Shown: in pieces, positions 5,782-13,207 of the stretch
How positions within the stretch are numbered: position 1 is the stretch's first letter
Layout of the letters: each line of letters begins with the position of its first letter
Virus record (IMG/VR): IMGVR_UViG_3300007344_000086
Span: 1-37,220 of that record
Direction: 5' to 3' (one strand)
Length of the DNA: 37,220 nt
From: a virus
Translations under genes and position numbers: made by a program
Notes under the pieces: generated by a model
Seen by the model: only the letters and a program-made list of their open reading frames with translations
Told to the model about the DNA's origin: nothing
Databases searched by the model: none

Positions 5782-6708
5782 ATGTTGACCCTTCACGAAG
5801 CATCGAAGCTGGTCGATGGGGACCTCAAGCGTCAGGCGATCATCGAAATGTTCGCCGGCTCGACGGACCTCATGGCCGCTCTCCCGCTGATGGACATTCC
5901 GGGCAATAGCTATAGCTATGCTCAGGAAGCCAAGCTGCCGTCCGTCGGCTTCCGTGGCTACAACCAAGGCTACGACGCCTCGATCGGCGTGATCAACCCG
6001 CAGAGCGAAACCCTCCGCATCGCGGGCGGCGAACTCGACGTTGACACCGCGCTGGTCAAGACCCACGGCATCGGCGTTCGCACGCGTCAGGAAGCCATGC
6101 AGGTCAAGGCCATGGGTGCCAAGATCACCTCGGCCTTCATCAACGGCGACGGCGGCGACGGCGTGTCGTTCGACGGTCTGCGCAAGCGCGTGACCGGCTA
6201 CCAGCTTCTGGCGGCAAACGAAGACGCTCCGAACGCGAACGGCGCTCTGTCGCTGGCCACGCTGGACGAAGCGATCGACCGCGTCGATAACCCGACGCAC
6301 ATCATCATGTCCAAGCGTATGCGCAACCTGCTGTCGCAGGCGGCCAAGGACAAGGACGTTGGTGGCGACCTCCAGTGGTCGAAGGATGACTTCGGTCGTC
6401 GCATCGGCTTCTACAACGACCTGCCGATCCTCATCACCGAGGACGACGAAGCCGGTGAGAAGATCATCGACTTCAACGAAGCCGGTCCGGCCGGCGGCAC
6501 CGCGAGCCAGTCGCTGTATGTCGTGAGCTTCGGCGACGGCAAGATCGTCGGCCTCCAGAACGGCATCATGGATGTCCGTGACCTCGGCGAAATCGACGCG
6601 CAGCCGGTCTACCGCACCCGCGTCGAGTGGCTGGTCTCGATGGCCGTCATGCACGGCAAGGCCGTCAGCCGCGTCTGGGGCATCACCAACGCGGCGGTCA
6701 CCCGCTAA
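5782..6708 (+). CDS. Major capsid protein (HK97 fold)
   Basis: A 308-residue capsid subunit. It shows the features of compact HK97-fold capsid proteins without a long delta domain: an N-terminal helix (KLVDGDLKRQAIIEMFAG), a long spine-helix region after the VDTAL segment (RTRQEAMQVKAMGAKITSAFING), then HIIMSKRMRNLL and a C-terminal strand region with LGEIDAQPVYRTRVEW and HGKAVSRVWGI. The start follows TTAGGAG. It lies between the scaffold and a decoration-like protein and has the strongly biased codon use expected of a highly expressed gene. Confidence 0.87.
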   Translation: MLTLHEASKLVDGDLKRQAIIEMFAGSTDLMAALPLMDIPGNSYSYAQEAKLPSVGFRGYNQGYDASIGVINPQSETLRIAGGELDVDTALVKTHGIGVRTRQEAMQVKAMGAKITSAFINGDGGDGVSFDGLRKRVTGYQLLAANEDAPNANGALSLATLDEAIDRVDNPTHIIMSKRMRNLLSQAAKDKDVGGDLQWSKDDFGRRIGFYNDLPILITEDDEAGEKIIDFNEAGPAGGTASQSLYVVSFGDGKIVGLQNGIMDVRDLGEIDAQPVYRTRVEWLVSMAVMHGKAVSRVWGITNAAVTR

Positions 6709-6712
6709 GTTT

Positions 6713-6771
6713 GGTTGGTGGGGGTGGTCCTAAGGGTCACCCCTTCCCACCCTCCCCTCACCAACCCTTTT
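6713..6771 (+). terminator. Hairpin with T-tract after the capsid gene (partial terminator)
   Basis: GGTTGGTG (6713-6720) pairs with CACCAACC (6759-6766), enclosing GGGGTG (6721-6726) and CACCCC (6738-6743). CTTTT follows. The outer stem has a long interior, so it may be a leaky terminator or an mRNA 3' stabiliser that lowers expression downstream of the capsid gene. Confidence 0.55.
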
Positions 6772-6784
6772 CGGAGTATCTTCC

Positions 6785-7225
6785 ATGTCGAAGATGAAGA
6801 GCAAGTTCAAGTATATGTATGATGCCGCGCCGGCATCGGAACTGATCGCGAAGGACGGCGTCGCCAAGACCGCATCGTTCGACGGCACCGCCAAGGTCCT
6901 CGACGTGCTGGAGGGCTACTGGACCTCGGGCGAACTGGCCGATGACGTTTTCGCCGTCGCCATCAACGTCACCGCTGTCGATCTGACCGCTGACGAAACC
7001 TACGTCCTCGAACTCGAAGCCGGCCCGGTCGGTTTCGCCACCTCGGTGGTCGTGGGTCAGGTCACGATCGCGGGCACCGGCCAGTATGTGATCCTCGTGG
7101 ACGCAGACACGGTCAAGGCCCAGAAGGCTGATGCCGCTGCGATCCGTCTGGCGGGCACCATCGGTGGCACGACCCCGTCGATCACGCTGCACGCGTGGAT
7201 CGCTGGCCGCATCGTCGGTCACTAA
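6785..7225 (+). CDS. Probable capsid decoration (cement) protein
   Basis: A 146-residue, beta-rich protein immediately after the major capsid gene, the usual place for a decoration protein. The pattern resembles the Bbp16-like cement family: alternating hydrophobic strands such as VFAVAINVTAVDLTADETY, QYVILVDADTVKAQ and SITLHAWIAGRIVG, with an IGGTTPS turn near the C-terminus. It would bind the outside of the shell and stabilise it after expansion. The start has GGAG upstream (6773-6776). The assignment rests on position and fold-like pattern; a head fibre base is an alternative. Confidence 0.6.
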   Translation: MSKMKSKFKYMYDAAPASELIAKDGVAKTASFDGTAKVLDVLEGYWTSGELADDVFAVAINVTAVDLTADETYVLELEAGPVGFATSVVVGQVTIAGTGQYVILVDADTVKAQKADAAAIRLAGTIGGTTPSITLHAWIAGRIVGH

Positions 7226-7243
7226 GTCCTGATCTGAATGAGA

Positions 7244-7274
7244 GGCGGGAGGCTCGACACCTCCCGCCTTCTTT
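7244..7274 (+). terminator. Intrinsic terminator after the decoration gene
   Basis: A perfect 9-bp stem, GGCGGGAGG (7244-7252) and CCTCCCGCC (7260-7268), with a 7-nt loop, is followed by TTCTTT. It lies 18 bases after the stop codon. Confidence 0.85.
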
Positions 7275-7304
7275 CCCGGCTGACGAAACAGGAGCTTTCG
7301 AAGC

Positions 7305-7748
7305 ATGAGCAACCCCAACGACCTCAAGGTCTACTCCCCGTCGGGAGAGATGTTTGAGATGAGCCGCGCCAACGCGCACGATCTGACCACCCACGCCGGC
7401 TGGTCGTTCAAGGCTCCCACCGAAATCAAGGCTCCGGCCGAAATCGCCGCCTGCACCGTTCCGCCGGTGGTCAAGGAAACCGCCGATGCCCCGAGCAACG
7501 CTGACAGCGCACGAAGCGTCGAAGCTTCCGACACCCCGGTCGTCGAAGCCGAAGCTGAAACCAGCACCGAAGCCGTCGAAGAAGCCGCCGAAGAAAACGA
7601 CGCGGTGACCGACGCAGATTTCGCCCACCTCGAAGACCGCGACGCTGTCGTCGCCTACCTCGCGGAACATTTCCCGGAATTCAAGCCGCATCACAAGTCC
7701 AGCCGCGACGGCCTCGTCGCCAAGCTGGTCGAACTGACCAACGGCTAA
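7305..7748 (+). CDS. Head-module protein with acidic linker, unknown function
   Basis: A 147-residue protein that I do not recognise with certainty. The N-terminus (residues 7-33) is a compact motif ending SRANAHDLTTHAGWSF. Residues 40-105 are a low-complexity Ala, Glu, Pro and Val linker. The C-terminus (from about 108) is a small helical unit, DRDAVVAYLAEHFPEF followed by GLVAKLVEL, which resembles short HeH/LEM- or SAP-like modules in phage head proteins. The ribosome-binding site is AGGAG (7290-7294). It sits between two terminators, so it may be expressed at a lower level than the capsid genes. A minor head or head-fibre role is a guess. Confidence 0.7.
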   Translation: MSNPNDLKVYSPSGEMFEMSRANAHDLTTHAGWSFKAPTEIKAPAEIAACTVPPVVKETADAPSNADSARSVEASDTPVVEAEAETSTEAVEEAAEENDAVTDADFAHLEDRDAVVAYLAEHFPEFKPHHKSSRDGLVAKLVELTNG

Positions 7749-7814
7749 GCCATCAGTCGGACCGGCCCCACTCGTAGAAGCGCCACCGACATCCATTACC
7801 GCTCAGGCGGCTTC

Positions 7815-7848
7815 GCGCTCGACAAGCCCCCGCTTGTCGAGCGCTTTT
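7815..7848 (+). terminator. Intrinsic terminator upstream of the HNH gene
   Basis: A perfect 12-bp stem, GCGCTCGACAAG (7815-7826) and CTTGTCGAGCGC (7833-7844), with a 6-nt loop, is followed by TTTT (7845-7848). It ends 16 bases before the HNH start codon, so the HNH gene is transcriptionally insulated unless there is readthrough. Confidence 0.93.
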
Positions 7849-7864
7849 CATTCCAGAGAATTAC

Positions 7865-8311
7865 ATGGGCGCGAAACGGCGCAAAAGAGAGTCGGAAACA
7901 GTCCAAGGTATCTGCGTTTCCTGCGACGAGCGGCCTCAAAGAAAAAATCGACTGAACGCGGCAGGTGAGCAAACATATTCAGCCCTCTGCGGCGTATGCT
8001 CCCATAAGCGAAACCCGCAAAAGACCAAAAGCATTCGCCCACCAAATTATTGGTGGGCATGGGAAAAATACCGTTACACGTCCGTAAAAGGGGACTCATG
8101 CGTCAAATGCGGCTTCGTCGCAGAAGACCCTTGTCAATTAGATGTGGACCACATCGACGGTGATCACAGCAACGATGATCCCGCCAATCTCCAGACGCTC
8201 TGCGCCAATTGCCATCGTCTTAAAACGAAGCTGAATGGCGATGGAATTTATCGGTTCAACAATTCCACGCCCATTTCCATAGAGGCTACACATCATGGAC
8301 ATCCTAGTTGA
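7865..8311 (+). CDS. HNH homing-type endonuclease
   Basis: A 148-residue HNH nuclease. The catalytic core is DVDHIDGDH (His96), N108 and the C-terminal CANCH (His117). Zinc pairs CVKC (79-82) and CANC (113-116) form the treble clef, and a second pair of CxxC motifs (17-20, 42-45) suggests an extra N-terminal zinc ribbon. It cuts DNA, probably as a selfish homing nuclease between phage genomes; some phage HNH proteins instead assist packaging next to terminase, which is not present here. Base use is visibly more AT-rich than in its neighbours, the gene interrupts the head-neck module after a terminator, and its 3' end overlaps the next gene by 17 bases. All of this suggests transfer. Confidence 0.9.
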   Translation: MGAKRRKRESETVQGICVSCDERPQRKNRLNAAGEQTYSALCGVCSHKRNPQKTKSIRPPNYWWAWEKYRYTSVKGDSCVKCGFVAEDPCQLDVDHIDGDHSNDDPANLQTLCANCHRLKTKLNGDGIYRFNNSTPISIEATHHGHPS

Positions 8312-8804
8312 AGACGGCACCGGCCGCGTCACGGCGAATGCCTATGCGTCCGTCGAAGAGGTGGACGACATCCTCTCGGTCAACATCCACTCGCAGTGGA
8401 GCGTCATTGCTGACGAAACGACCAAAGAGAATCTGATCATGTGGGCCAGCCGCATCCTCGACGAGCGCGTGCGTTGGTTCGGCAAGAAGACGCACGAGAC
8501 CTCCGGCCTCGCGTGGCCCCGGTCGCACATCCGCGACAAGGAGAACATCTTGGTCGATGACTCCGTCGTGCCGCGCGCCGTCAAGATCGCGACCGCGCTG
8601 CTCGCCGATCACCTGATCGCCGGCAACCCGGAAGTCGCGAACACCGGATCGAACCTGACCTCGTTGCAGGTTGACGTGATCGCGCTCAAGTTCGACGCCC
8701 GCCTCGCGCCTGAGAAATATCCGGCTGAAATCGGCTACGCCCTGCGTGGCCTTGGCTCCGTCTCCATGGGCCGTGGCGGTCCCAAGCGCATCGTGAAGCA
8801 CTGA
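8295..8804 (+). CDS. Head-tail adaptor (DnaT-like/connector) protein
   Basis: A 169-residue neck protein. The pattern NAYASVEEVDDIL near the N-terminus, a tryptophan-rich segment (ERVRWFGKKTHETSGLAWPRSH) and a helical C-terminal half match the phage head-tail connector family often labelled DnaT-like. These bind below the portal and join head to tail. It starts inside the HNH gene, with AGAGG (8281-8285) as ribosome-binding site. It begins the run of neck genes that continues to 10119 with almost no spacing. Confidence 0.7.
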   Translation: MDILVEDGTGRVTANAYASVEEVDDILSVNIHSQWSVIADETTKENLIMWASRILDERVRWFGKKTHETSGLAWPRSHIRDKENILVDDSVVPRAVKIATALLADHLIAGNPEVANTGSNLTSLQVDVIALKFDARLAPEKYPAEIGYALRGLGSVSMGRGGPKRIVKH

Positions 8805-8806
8805 TC

Positions 8807-9193
8807 ATGGCCGGCTACAACGATCTCATCAAACAGCAGGTCTCGAACGCGTTCAAGAACATCCTTGCGCCCAACGGCCTGTCCGAGGAAATCACGGTCA
8901 AGTATTTCGTCAGCGAAGGCGCACACAACGTCGAGGACGACACGACCGAGACGATCTACAACGAGGTGAAAGACGTTGTGGTCATCGTCGCCAAGCCGGG
9001 CTTCGACGACGTGAAGAATCACGGCGTCGTCTTCTCCGACGCCAAGCTCATCATCCCCGGCCCCTTCATCCCATCCGAGCCGCAGGTCGATACCGACAAG
9101 GTCATCCGAGCAAACGGCGAGGAGTGGGACATCCGCAAGGTCGTCGGCGTGCCCGGCGGCGGCGTCTGGACCGTCTTCATCTATCGGACCTGA
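8807..9193 (+). CDS. Probable head-closure / neck protein
   Basis: A 128-residue protein in the head-closure position between the adaptor and the HK97-gp10-like protein. It is beta-rich (VKDVVVIVAKPG, DAKLIIPGPFIP, GGGVWTVFIYRT) with a GEEWDIRKVVGVPGGG segment like the small SH3-like or beta-barrel head-closure proteins. The start is two bases after the previous stop. No specific motif allows a firm family name; the call is mainly from gene order. Confidence 0.55.
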   Translation: MAGYNDLIKQQVSNAFKNILAPNGLSEEITVKYFVSEGAHNVEDDTTETIYNEVKDVVVIVAKPGFDDVKNHGVVFSDAKLIIPGPFIPSEPQVDTDKVIRANGEEWDIRKVVGVPGGGVWTVFIYRT

Positions 9194-9196
9194 TCC

Positions 9197-9682
9197 ATGC
9201 CTCTCATCGGTAAAGACAAGGCGCGGGCGGCGGCCATGGCTTCGATCGACGCCTTGGAAGCCCGCTTCGCACAGAACATCGAAACCCTGTGCGAGGACAT
9301 CGACAAGCACATCAAGGCGCTCACCCCTGTCAACACCGGTGAGGCTGTCCGCAACTATATCTGGACGACCGGGACACCGAACAGCACCGTCTACAAGGCG
9401 ATCGCAAACGGCCCGACCGGTCCGACCAACAGTATGCGGCTGGGCAGCGAACCGCGCCGGCCGGCCAATGAAGCGGCGGCGGCAGAAAGCCTCAAGTCGC
9501 TCAACCTGAAAGCCAACCCCTTCGCTACGATCTACCTGTCCAACGTCGCACAGGACATCGTCGGATTGGAGCTTGGCATCCTGCCGGGACCGCCTTATCG
9601 TTCGCGATCCCCACAGGGTATGTTCGGCATCACCTCGCAACACTTCAACATTCTCGTCGCGGCGCAAGGAATTCTCAAATGA
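9197..9682 (+). CDS. HK97 gp10-like neck / tail completion protein
   Basis: A 161-residue protein with the gp10 family layout: a long N-terminal helix (residues 8-45), then TPVNTGEAVRNYIW, the usual 'TPVxTG' signature, a variable loop, and a C-terminal region with a proline-rich PPYRSRSPQGMF. Family members join the tail terminator to the head connector. The gene starts three bases after the previous stop and its end overlaps the next gene (ATGA). Confidence 0.75.
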   Translation: MPLIGKDKARAAAMASIDALEARFAQNIETLCEDIDKHIKALTPVNTGEAVRNYIWTTGTPNSTVYKAIANGPTGPTNSMRLGSEPRRPANEAAAAESLKSLNLKANPFATIYLSNVAQDIVGLELGILPGPPYRSRSPQGMFGITSQHFNILVAAQGILK

Positions 9683-10119
9683 GCAAAGAAGCCGAGCGGG
9701 TCTATCTGACCAACAAGATGAAGACCGGAGAGGGTAACTATGCCTTCCCGATCGCCTATCCGAACCTCCCCTTCGACATCCCCACCAACGCGCCCTACGC
9801 CGAGTTCCACATCATCTCCTCTCCGCAGGGCGTGGTGGTCGGAGGCGAGGGGCGCGGCCGGGTCCGTATGCGCTATGCCGGTCTCGTCCAGTTGACGGTC
9901 TGGGTTCCAAAGGAGAAGGGCACGAAGACCGGAACCGTGTCCAGCGACACGTTCAAGGACTTGTTCCAGTTCAAGGTGGGGCGCGACACCGCCGGCCAGA
10001 CCTACAAGTTCGGCTCGATCCAAGACTACACCCCGGAAACCAAGGCTGGCTGGGAGTGCTTCGTCTACCGCGTGCCCTTCAAGCGGGACTCGATCGAGCA
10101 GGTGCAGATCGGCATCTAA
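9679..10119 (+). CDS. Tail terminator protein (DUF4128-like)
   Basis: A 146-residue protein in the tail-terminator position. These proteins cap the tail tube, set its final length and connect it to the neck. Visible features are a KMKTGEGNYAFPIAYPNLPFDIP N-terminal segment, a beta hairpin (VRMRYAGLVQLTVWVPKEKG), a helix containing FKDLFQF and a last strand CFVYRVPFKRD. This is the usual pattern of DUF4128/gpU-like proteins. It overlaps the previous gene by four bases and ends the neck operon before two tandem promoters. Confidence 0.65.
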   Translation: MSKEAERVYLTNKMKTGEGNYAFPIAYPNLPFDIPTNAPYAEFHIISSPQGVVVGGEGRGRVRMRYAGLVQLTVWVPKEKGTKTGTVSSDTFKDLFQFKVGRDTAGQTYKFGSIQDYTPETKAGWECFVYRVPFKRDSIEQVQIGI

Positions 10120-10128
10120 TTTGCCATC

Positions 10129-10172
10129 CACCGACATTCTCCCTTGACATATTAACCATTTTCAGTTACCAT
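10129..10172 (+). promoter_or_regulatory. Phage-type promoter 1 of the tail operon
   Basis: Box CACCGACATT (10129-10138), five bases, TTGACA (10144-10149), 17 bp, TACCAT (10167-10172). The spacer contains TTAACCAT. A hairpin with stem GTGATC/GATCAC (10199-10213) lies in the leader between this promoter and the next one. Confidence 0.72.
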
Positions 10173-10233
10173 TGCGCTCTATTTCCGCTTCTTGTGCGGT
10201 GATCGGGGATCACTGTGTGCCAAGAGCGAATGT

Positions 10234-10277
10234 CACCGACATTTTAGCTTAACACAGCGACAGTCCCGCCCCTCATG
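10234..10277 (+). promoter_or_regulatory. Phage-type promoter 2 of the tail operon (weaker)
   Basis: Box CACCGACATT (10234-10243) is followed by the same five bases, TTAGC, as at 4610, then TTAACA (10249-10254). No good -10 is visible at 17 or 18 bp (CTCATG, TCATGA). It could be a weak or activator-dependent promoter or only a binding site. It is 105 bp downstream of the first copy. Confidence 0.5.
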
Positions 10278-10322
10278 AATCGGGGCCGCGCTCCCCTGCA
10301 TTCTCCAAAGGGTAAACACCAC

Positions 10323-12146
10323 ATGGCAAACAAGCTGCTGGCCGATTCCAATCGCGCCTCGCTCCGCGAGATCATCGAAGACAACAACTTCTGGGGCGAA
10401 ACGCCGCAGGTCGGCCGCACGCGCGCTCGTCGTTTCACCTCTTCGTCGATCACCGCGACCAAGGAAACCGCAACCTCGGACGAACTGCGCGACGACCGCA
10501 TGGTCTCCTCGGTCATCGAGACCGCTGCGACCTCGGGCGGCGACATCGCATGGGAATTCGCGGCCGGCACCCCGGACCTTGACTTCCAGCGCGCCTTGAT
10601 GGGCGCTTGGTCGCGTCCGATGGAGTGGGACGTGTTCCGTGGCAAGACGGTAGCGATCACGGCCAACAACACCATCACGATCTCGGGCGGCGACTATACG
10701 GCCTATTTCACGGTCGGCCGCCGCGTCAAGACGAGCGGCTTCTTGGCTCGCTCGAACAACGACTATCTCCAGATCGCCTCGGTGGACTTCACCGACGGCA
10801 AGACCAACGTCGTTGTCAGCGGCACGTCGCTGGTCGCAGAAGCCGGATCGGCTGTCACCACGCTGGCTGATGCCAACGACGTGATCATCCTGAACAGCAC
10901 CGCGATCCGCTTCGGCACCTTCTCGGACACGATCGACTCCAACGGCACCAACGCGTTCGCCGCTGCGATCGCCGCCGGGCAGCTTGTCTCGGGCCAGCGC
11001 ATCTTCGTCGAAGGCGTCGGCTACGAAGCGGGCACCATCACGGTCGCGGCTGCTGCCGACAACGAGCAGGTCACGATCTCGGACGGCAGCAACACCTTCA
11101 CCTTCGAAGCACAGTCCGACAGCGACTACGCCACGGCGAGCGCCGTTGTGTTCGCGCTGGGCGCGGATGACAGCGAGACCGCTGCCAATCTCGCCGCCGC
11201 GATCAACGCCCTCCGCAACGCCGGTGAACTGAACATCGTCGCCTCGGCCGCAGCCGCTGTGATCACCCTGACCAACCTGAACAAGGTCGGCGGCACGATC
11301 ACCGAAGTGGACGCAACGCTGGCGGTCGTGAACTTCGCCGACGGCAACGCAGACTTGGGCGGCTTCTACACGATCCTCGCGATCACCAACGACGCGATCA
11401 CCGTGGACCGCGAAGTCCCGCTGCTCGCAGCCGGCAAGCGCGTCACGATCAAGGGTTCGATGCTTCGCAACCCGAGCAACAACGCCGCCATCACGCCGCA
11501 GTCGGCTTCGGTCGAAACCGGCTTCCATGACGTTGGTCAGTTCTTCACCGTTGACGGTCTGCGCACCGGCAGCGTCGGACTGGAAGTGACCTCGGGTTCG
11601 ATCGTCACCGGCTCCACCACGCTGCAAGGTCGCGAGACCAAGCGCGCGAACACGGAGAAGCTGACGGGCGTCAACTACACGCCGCTGGAAGCGCCGGCCA
11701 CGGAAGTCGTCTCGGCGACCGCCAACGTCGGTATGCTGAGCGTCGATGGCGTTGAGCAGGCGACGGCGATCCGCTCGATCACCTTCTCGATCGACGGCAA
11801 CCTCCGCAACCAGACCGCCGTGGGTTCCAAGTTCCCGGTGGGCATCGCGGCAGGTCGTCTGAACCTGACGGGCACGATCGAAGCCTACTTCGCCGACGGC
11901 ACGCTGTATGACAAGTTCCTCAGCCACGAGACTGTCAGCCTCGCCTTCCCGATCATCGATATTGATCACAACACCTATTACTTCACCATCCCGGCGTTCA
12001 AGGTCTCCTCGGACCCGATCGCTCCGGCCGGCATCGATCAGGATGTCATGGAGACGATGGAGTTCACCGCGTTCCGCGACGCGGCGACGAAGTGCATGAT
12101 CCAGATCGATCGCTTCTCCAGCACCTCCCCGATCACCGCGCTGTAA
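10323..12146 (+). CDS. Major tail (tube) protein with large internal domain
   Basis: A 607-residue tail tube protein, long for the family. The N-terminal part (about 1-115) and C-terminal part (from about 400) show the tube-protein pattern: RRFTSSSITATKETATSDELRDDRMVSS followed by ATSGGDIAWEFAAGT, and at the end SITFSIDGNLRNQ, a HNTYYFTIPAFKVSSDP strand pair and DVMETMEFTAFRD. Between these lies an inserted beta-rich region (about 115-390) with SGGDYTAYFTVGRRVKTSGF and a TFEAQSDSDYATASAV segment, probably facing outwards as a decoration domain. I chose the ATG at 10323, following AAAGGGTAA. An in-frame ATG at 10275 would add 16 residues with no ribosome-binding site and lies in the promoter region. 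Confidence 0.8.
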   Translation: MANKLLADSNRASLREIIEDNNFWGETPQVGRTRARRFTSSSITATKETATSDELRDDRMVSSVIETAATSGGDIAWEFAAGTPDLDFQRALMGAWSRPMEWDVFRGKTVAITANNTITISGGDYTAYFTVGRRVKTSGFLARSNNDYLQIASVDFTDGKTNVVVSGTSLVAEAGSAVTTLADANDVIILNSTAIRFGTFSDTIDSNGTNAFAAAIAAGQLVSGQRIFVEGVGYEAGTITVAAAADNEQVTISDGSNTFTFEAQSDSDYATASAVVFALGADDSETAANLAAAINALRNAGELNIVASAAAAVITLTNLNKVGGTITEVDATLAVVNFADGNADLGGFYTILAITNDAITVDREVPLLAAGKRVTIKGSMLRNPSNNAAITPQSASVETGFHDVGQFFTVDGLRTGSVGLEVTSGSIVTGSTTLQGRETKRANTEKLTGVNYTPLEAPATEVVSATANVGMLSVDGVEQATAIRSITFSIDGNLRNQTAVGSKFPVGIAAGRLNLTGTIEAYFADGTLYDKFLSHETVSLAFPIIDIDHNTYYFTIPAFKVSSDPIAPAGIDQDVMETMEFTAFRDAATKCMIQIDRFSSTSPITAL

Positions 12147-12374
12147 TGGCGCGGCTGATCCTCCGAGAGGATGCCGGGAGCGCCTTCATTGAAGACGTTC
12201 CCGGTGGCTGACCACCTCCCCGAAGAACTTCCCGGCGGCTGACCGCCCCCACCGAATTGGCGGAGCCGACCTCCGCCTTACCAGCTTTCCCGACATCAAT
12301 TTTCGCTGGCGAAACGGGGGCGGCCTTGTCGGGAGGCCGTCCCCACCCCTCCCCGACAAGGATGAATACCCGAC
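12147..12374 (+). other. Gene-free hairpin cluster between tail tube and chaperone
   Basis: This 228-base gap can form six consecutive stem-loops: ATCCTC/GAGGAT (12158-12172), GGTGG/CCACC with a CTGA loop (12203-12216), GGCGG/CCGCC with the same loop (12234-12247), GGCGGAG/CTCCGCC (12259-12277), TTTCG/CGAAA (12301-12314) and CCTTGTCGGG/CCCGACAAGG (12324-12361). The second and third lie in 31-bp tandem copies and differ by a compensating base-pair change. No T-run follows any of them. Likely roles are mRNA stability or processing, or lowering chaperone expression below that of the tube. Confidence 0.6.
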
Positions 12375-12779
12375 ATGGATATTTACGAAGCATTTGAGCG
12401 TAACCTCGAAGACACCCCGAAGACGTTCCCGCTGAGCGACACGGCTTCGATCACGCTGCTGCCGATGGGCGGCGAAAAGGCCCGGCGCGCTTTTGAGCGC
12501 ATGATGGAGCCTTACAGCCCGCGCCTCAATGCCGGCGGCAAGCTGACCGAGGAAGAGAACAAGGCGCTCAACGTCCGCTTCTATGCCGAACACATCGTCA
12601 AGGGCTGGACCGGCATCAAGGATCGCGGCGGCAAGGAAGACATCGCCTTCACCGTCGATAACGCCAAGGCGCTGTTCAGCGACAAGAAGCTGGAAGGCTT
12701 CTTCGCCCTGATCATCCGCATGGCCTCCAATGACGCGGCCTTCGAAGCCGCCAAGGCCGAGGCCGACGAGGGAAACTGA
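12375..12779 (+). CDS. Tail assembly chaperone, short form (gpG-like)
   Basis: A 134-residue protein located, as in lambda, between the tail tube and tape measure genes. It is mostly helical and charged (KARRAFERMMEPY, TEEENKALNVRFYAEHIVKGW). The short form coats the tape measure during tail assembly. It ends GAG GGA AAC TGA, where GGGAAAC is a slippery heptamer that allows a -1 shift into the overlapping frame. The start follows AAGGA (12358-12362). Confidence 0.8.
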   Translation: MDIYEAFERNLEDTPKTFPLSDTASITLLPMGGEKARRAFERMMEPYSPRLNAGGKLTEEENKALNVRFYAEHIVKGWTGIKDRGGKEDIAFTVDNAKALFSDKKLEGFFALIIRMASNDAAFEAAKAEADEGN

Positions 12780-13204
12780 TCGCCTACCTGAACTGGTCCT
12801 CCCGCACCACTTCGAAAAATTCGGAGTGGCTGCGGAAGGTTCAGGAGGAAAAAGGGATCAGGGTCAAGACCCTTGAGGACGAACCAGTGCTTTCGCCGCA
12901 CCTCTTTTGGGTGTGGAAAGCCTTCACCGATCTAAACGCCCGCCGCCCCGTGGCCGGCATGGGAGGCTACCTCCCCTTCTCCTATATCGAAATCGAAGCC
13001 TACTGCCGACTGAAAGGCATCACCACGCTCAACGAGCGGGAACGGCTCCTTCGACTCCTCGACGCGCTCGATGCCGCTTGGATGAAGGCTTACGTCGAGA
13101 AATCGGAACGGGAAAACAAAACCACCCCAGCCCCTCCTCCTCCGTCCCACTCCCCGCCTCGCGGTGGCGGACGGCGATCCCCTCCAAGAAAACAGGTGAG
13201 CTAA
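12375..13204 (+). CDS. Tail assembly chaperone, -1 frameshift product (gpGT-like)
   Basis: A -1 shift at GGGAAAC (12770-12776) joins the 134-residue short form to a 142-residue extension read from 12776. No stop interrupts the -1 frame from the slip to 13204; it reads LIAYLNWSSRTTSKNSEWLR and onwards. The product is 276 residues. The extension has a helical core (SYIEIEAYCRLKGI, NERERLLRLLDALDAAWM) and a Pro/basic tail. By analogy with lambda gpGT, the short form coats the tape measure and the T-like part recruits tube protein. The extension frame has only a non-standard internal start (GTG at 12887, no ribosome-binding site), which supports frameshifting. The stop is 3 bases before the tape measure start. 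Confidence 0.85.
12770..12776 (+). other. Programmed -1 frameshift slippery site GGGAAAC
   Basis: In the zero frame the codons are GAG GGA AAC TGA, so the heptamer fits X XXY YYZ (G GGA AAC). Lambda uses GGGAAAG at the equivalent place. The stop codon follows immediately, and the -1 frame is open for 142 codons. A stable stem-loop directly downstream is not obvious. Confidence 0.88.
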
Positions 13205-13207
13205 CCC

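Noticed and set aside
10152-10172. TTAACCAT in the tail promoter spacer as a host CtrA site
   Set aside because: Tempting given the SciP-like gene, but the TTAA-N7-TTAA form is absent and a single 8-mer is weak evidence.
12887-13204. A separate gene between the chaperone and the tape measure
   Set aside because: The only starts are non-ATG without a ribosome-binding site, and the frame is open back to the GGGAAAC slip site, so it is better read as the frameshift extension.
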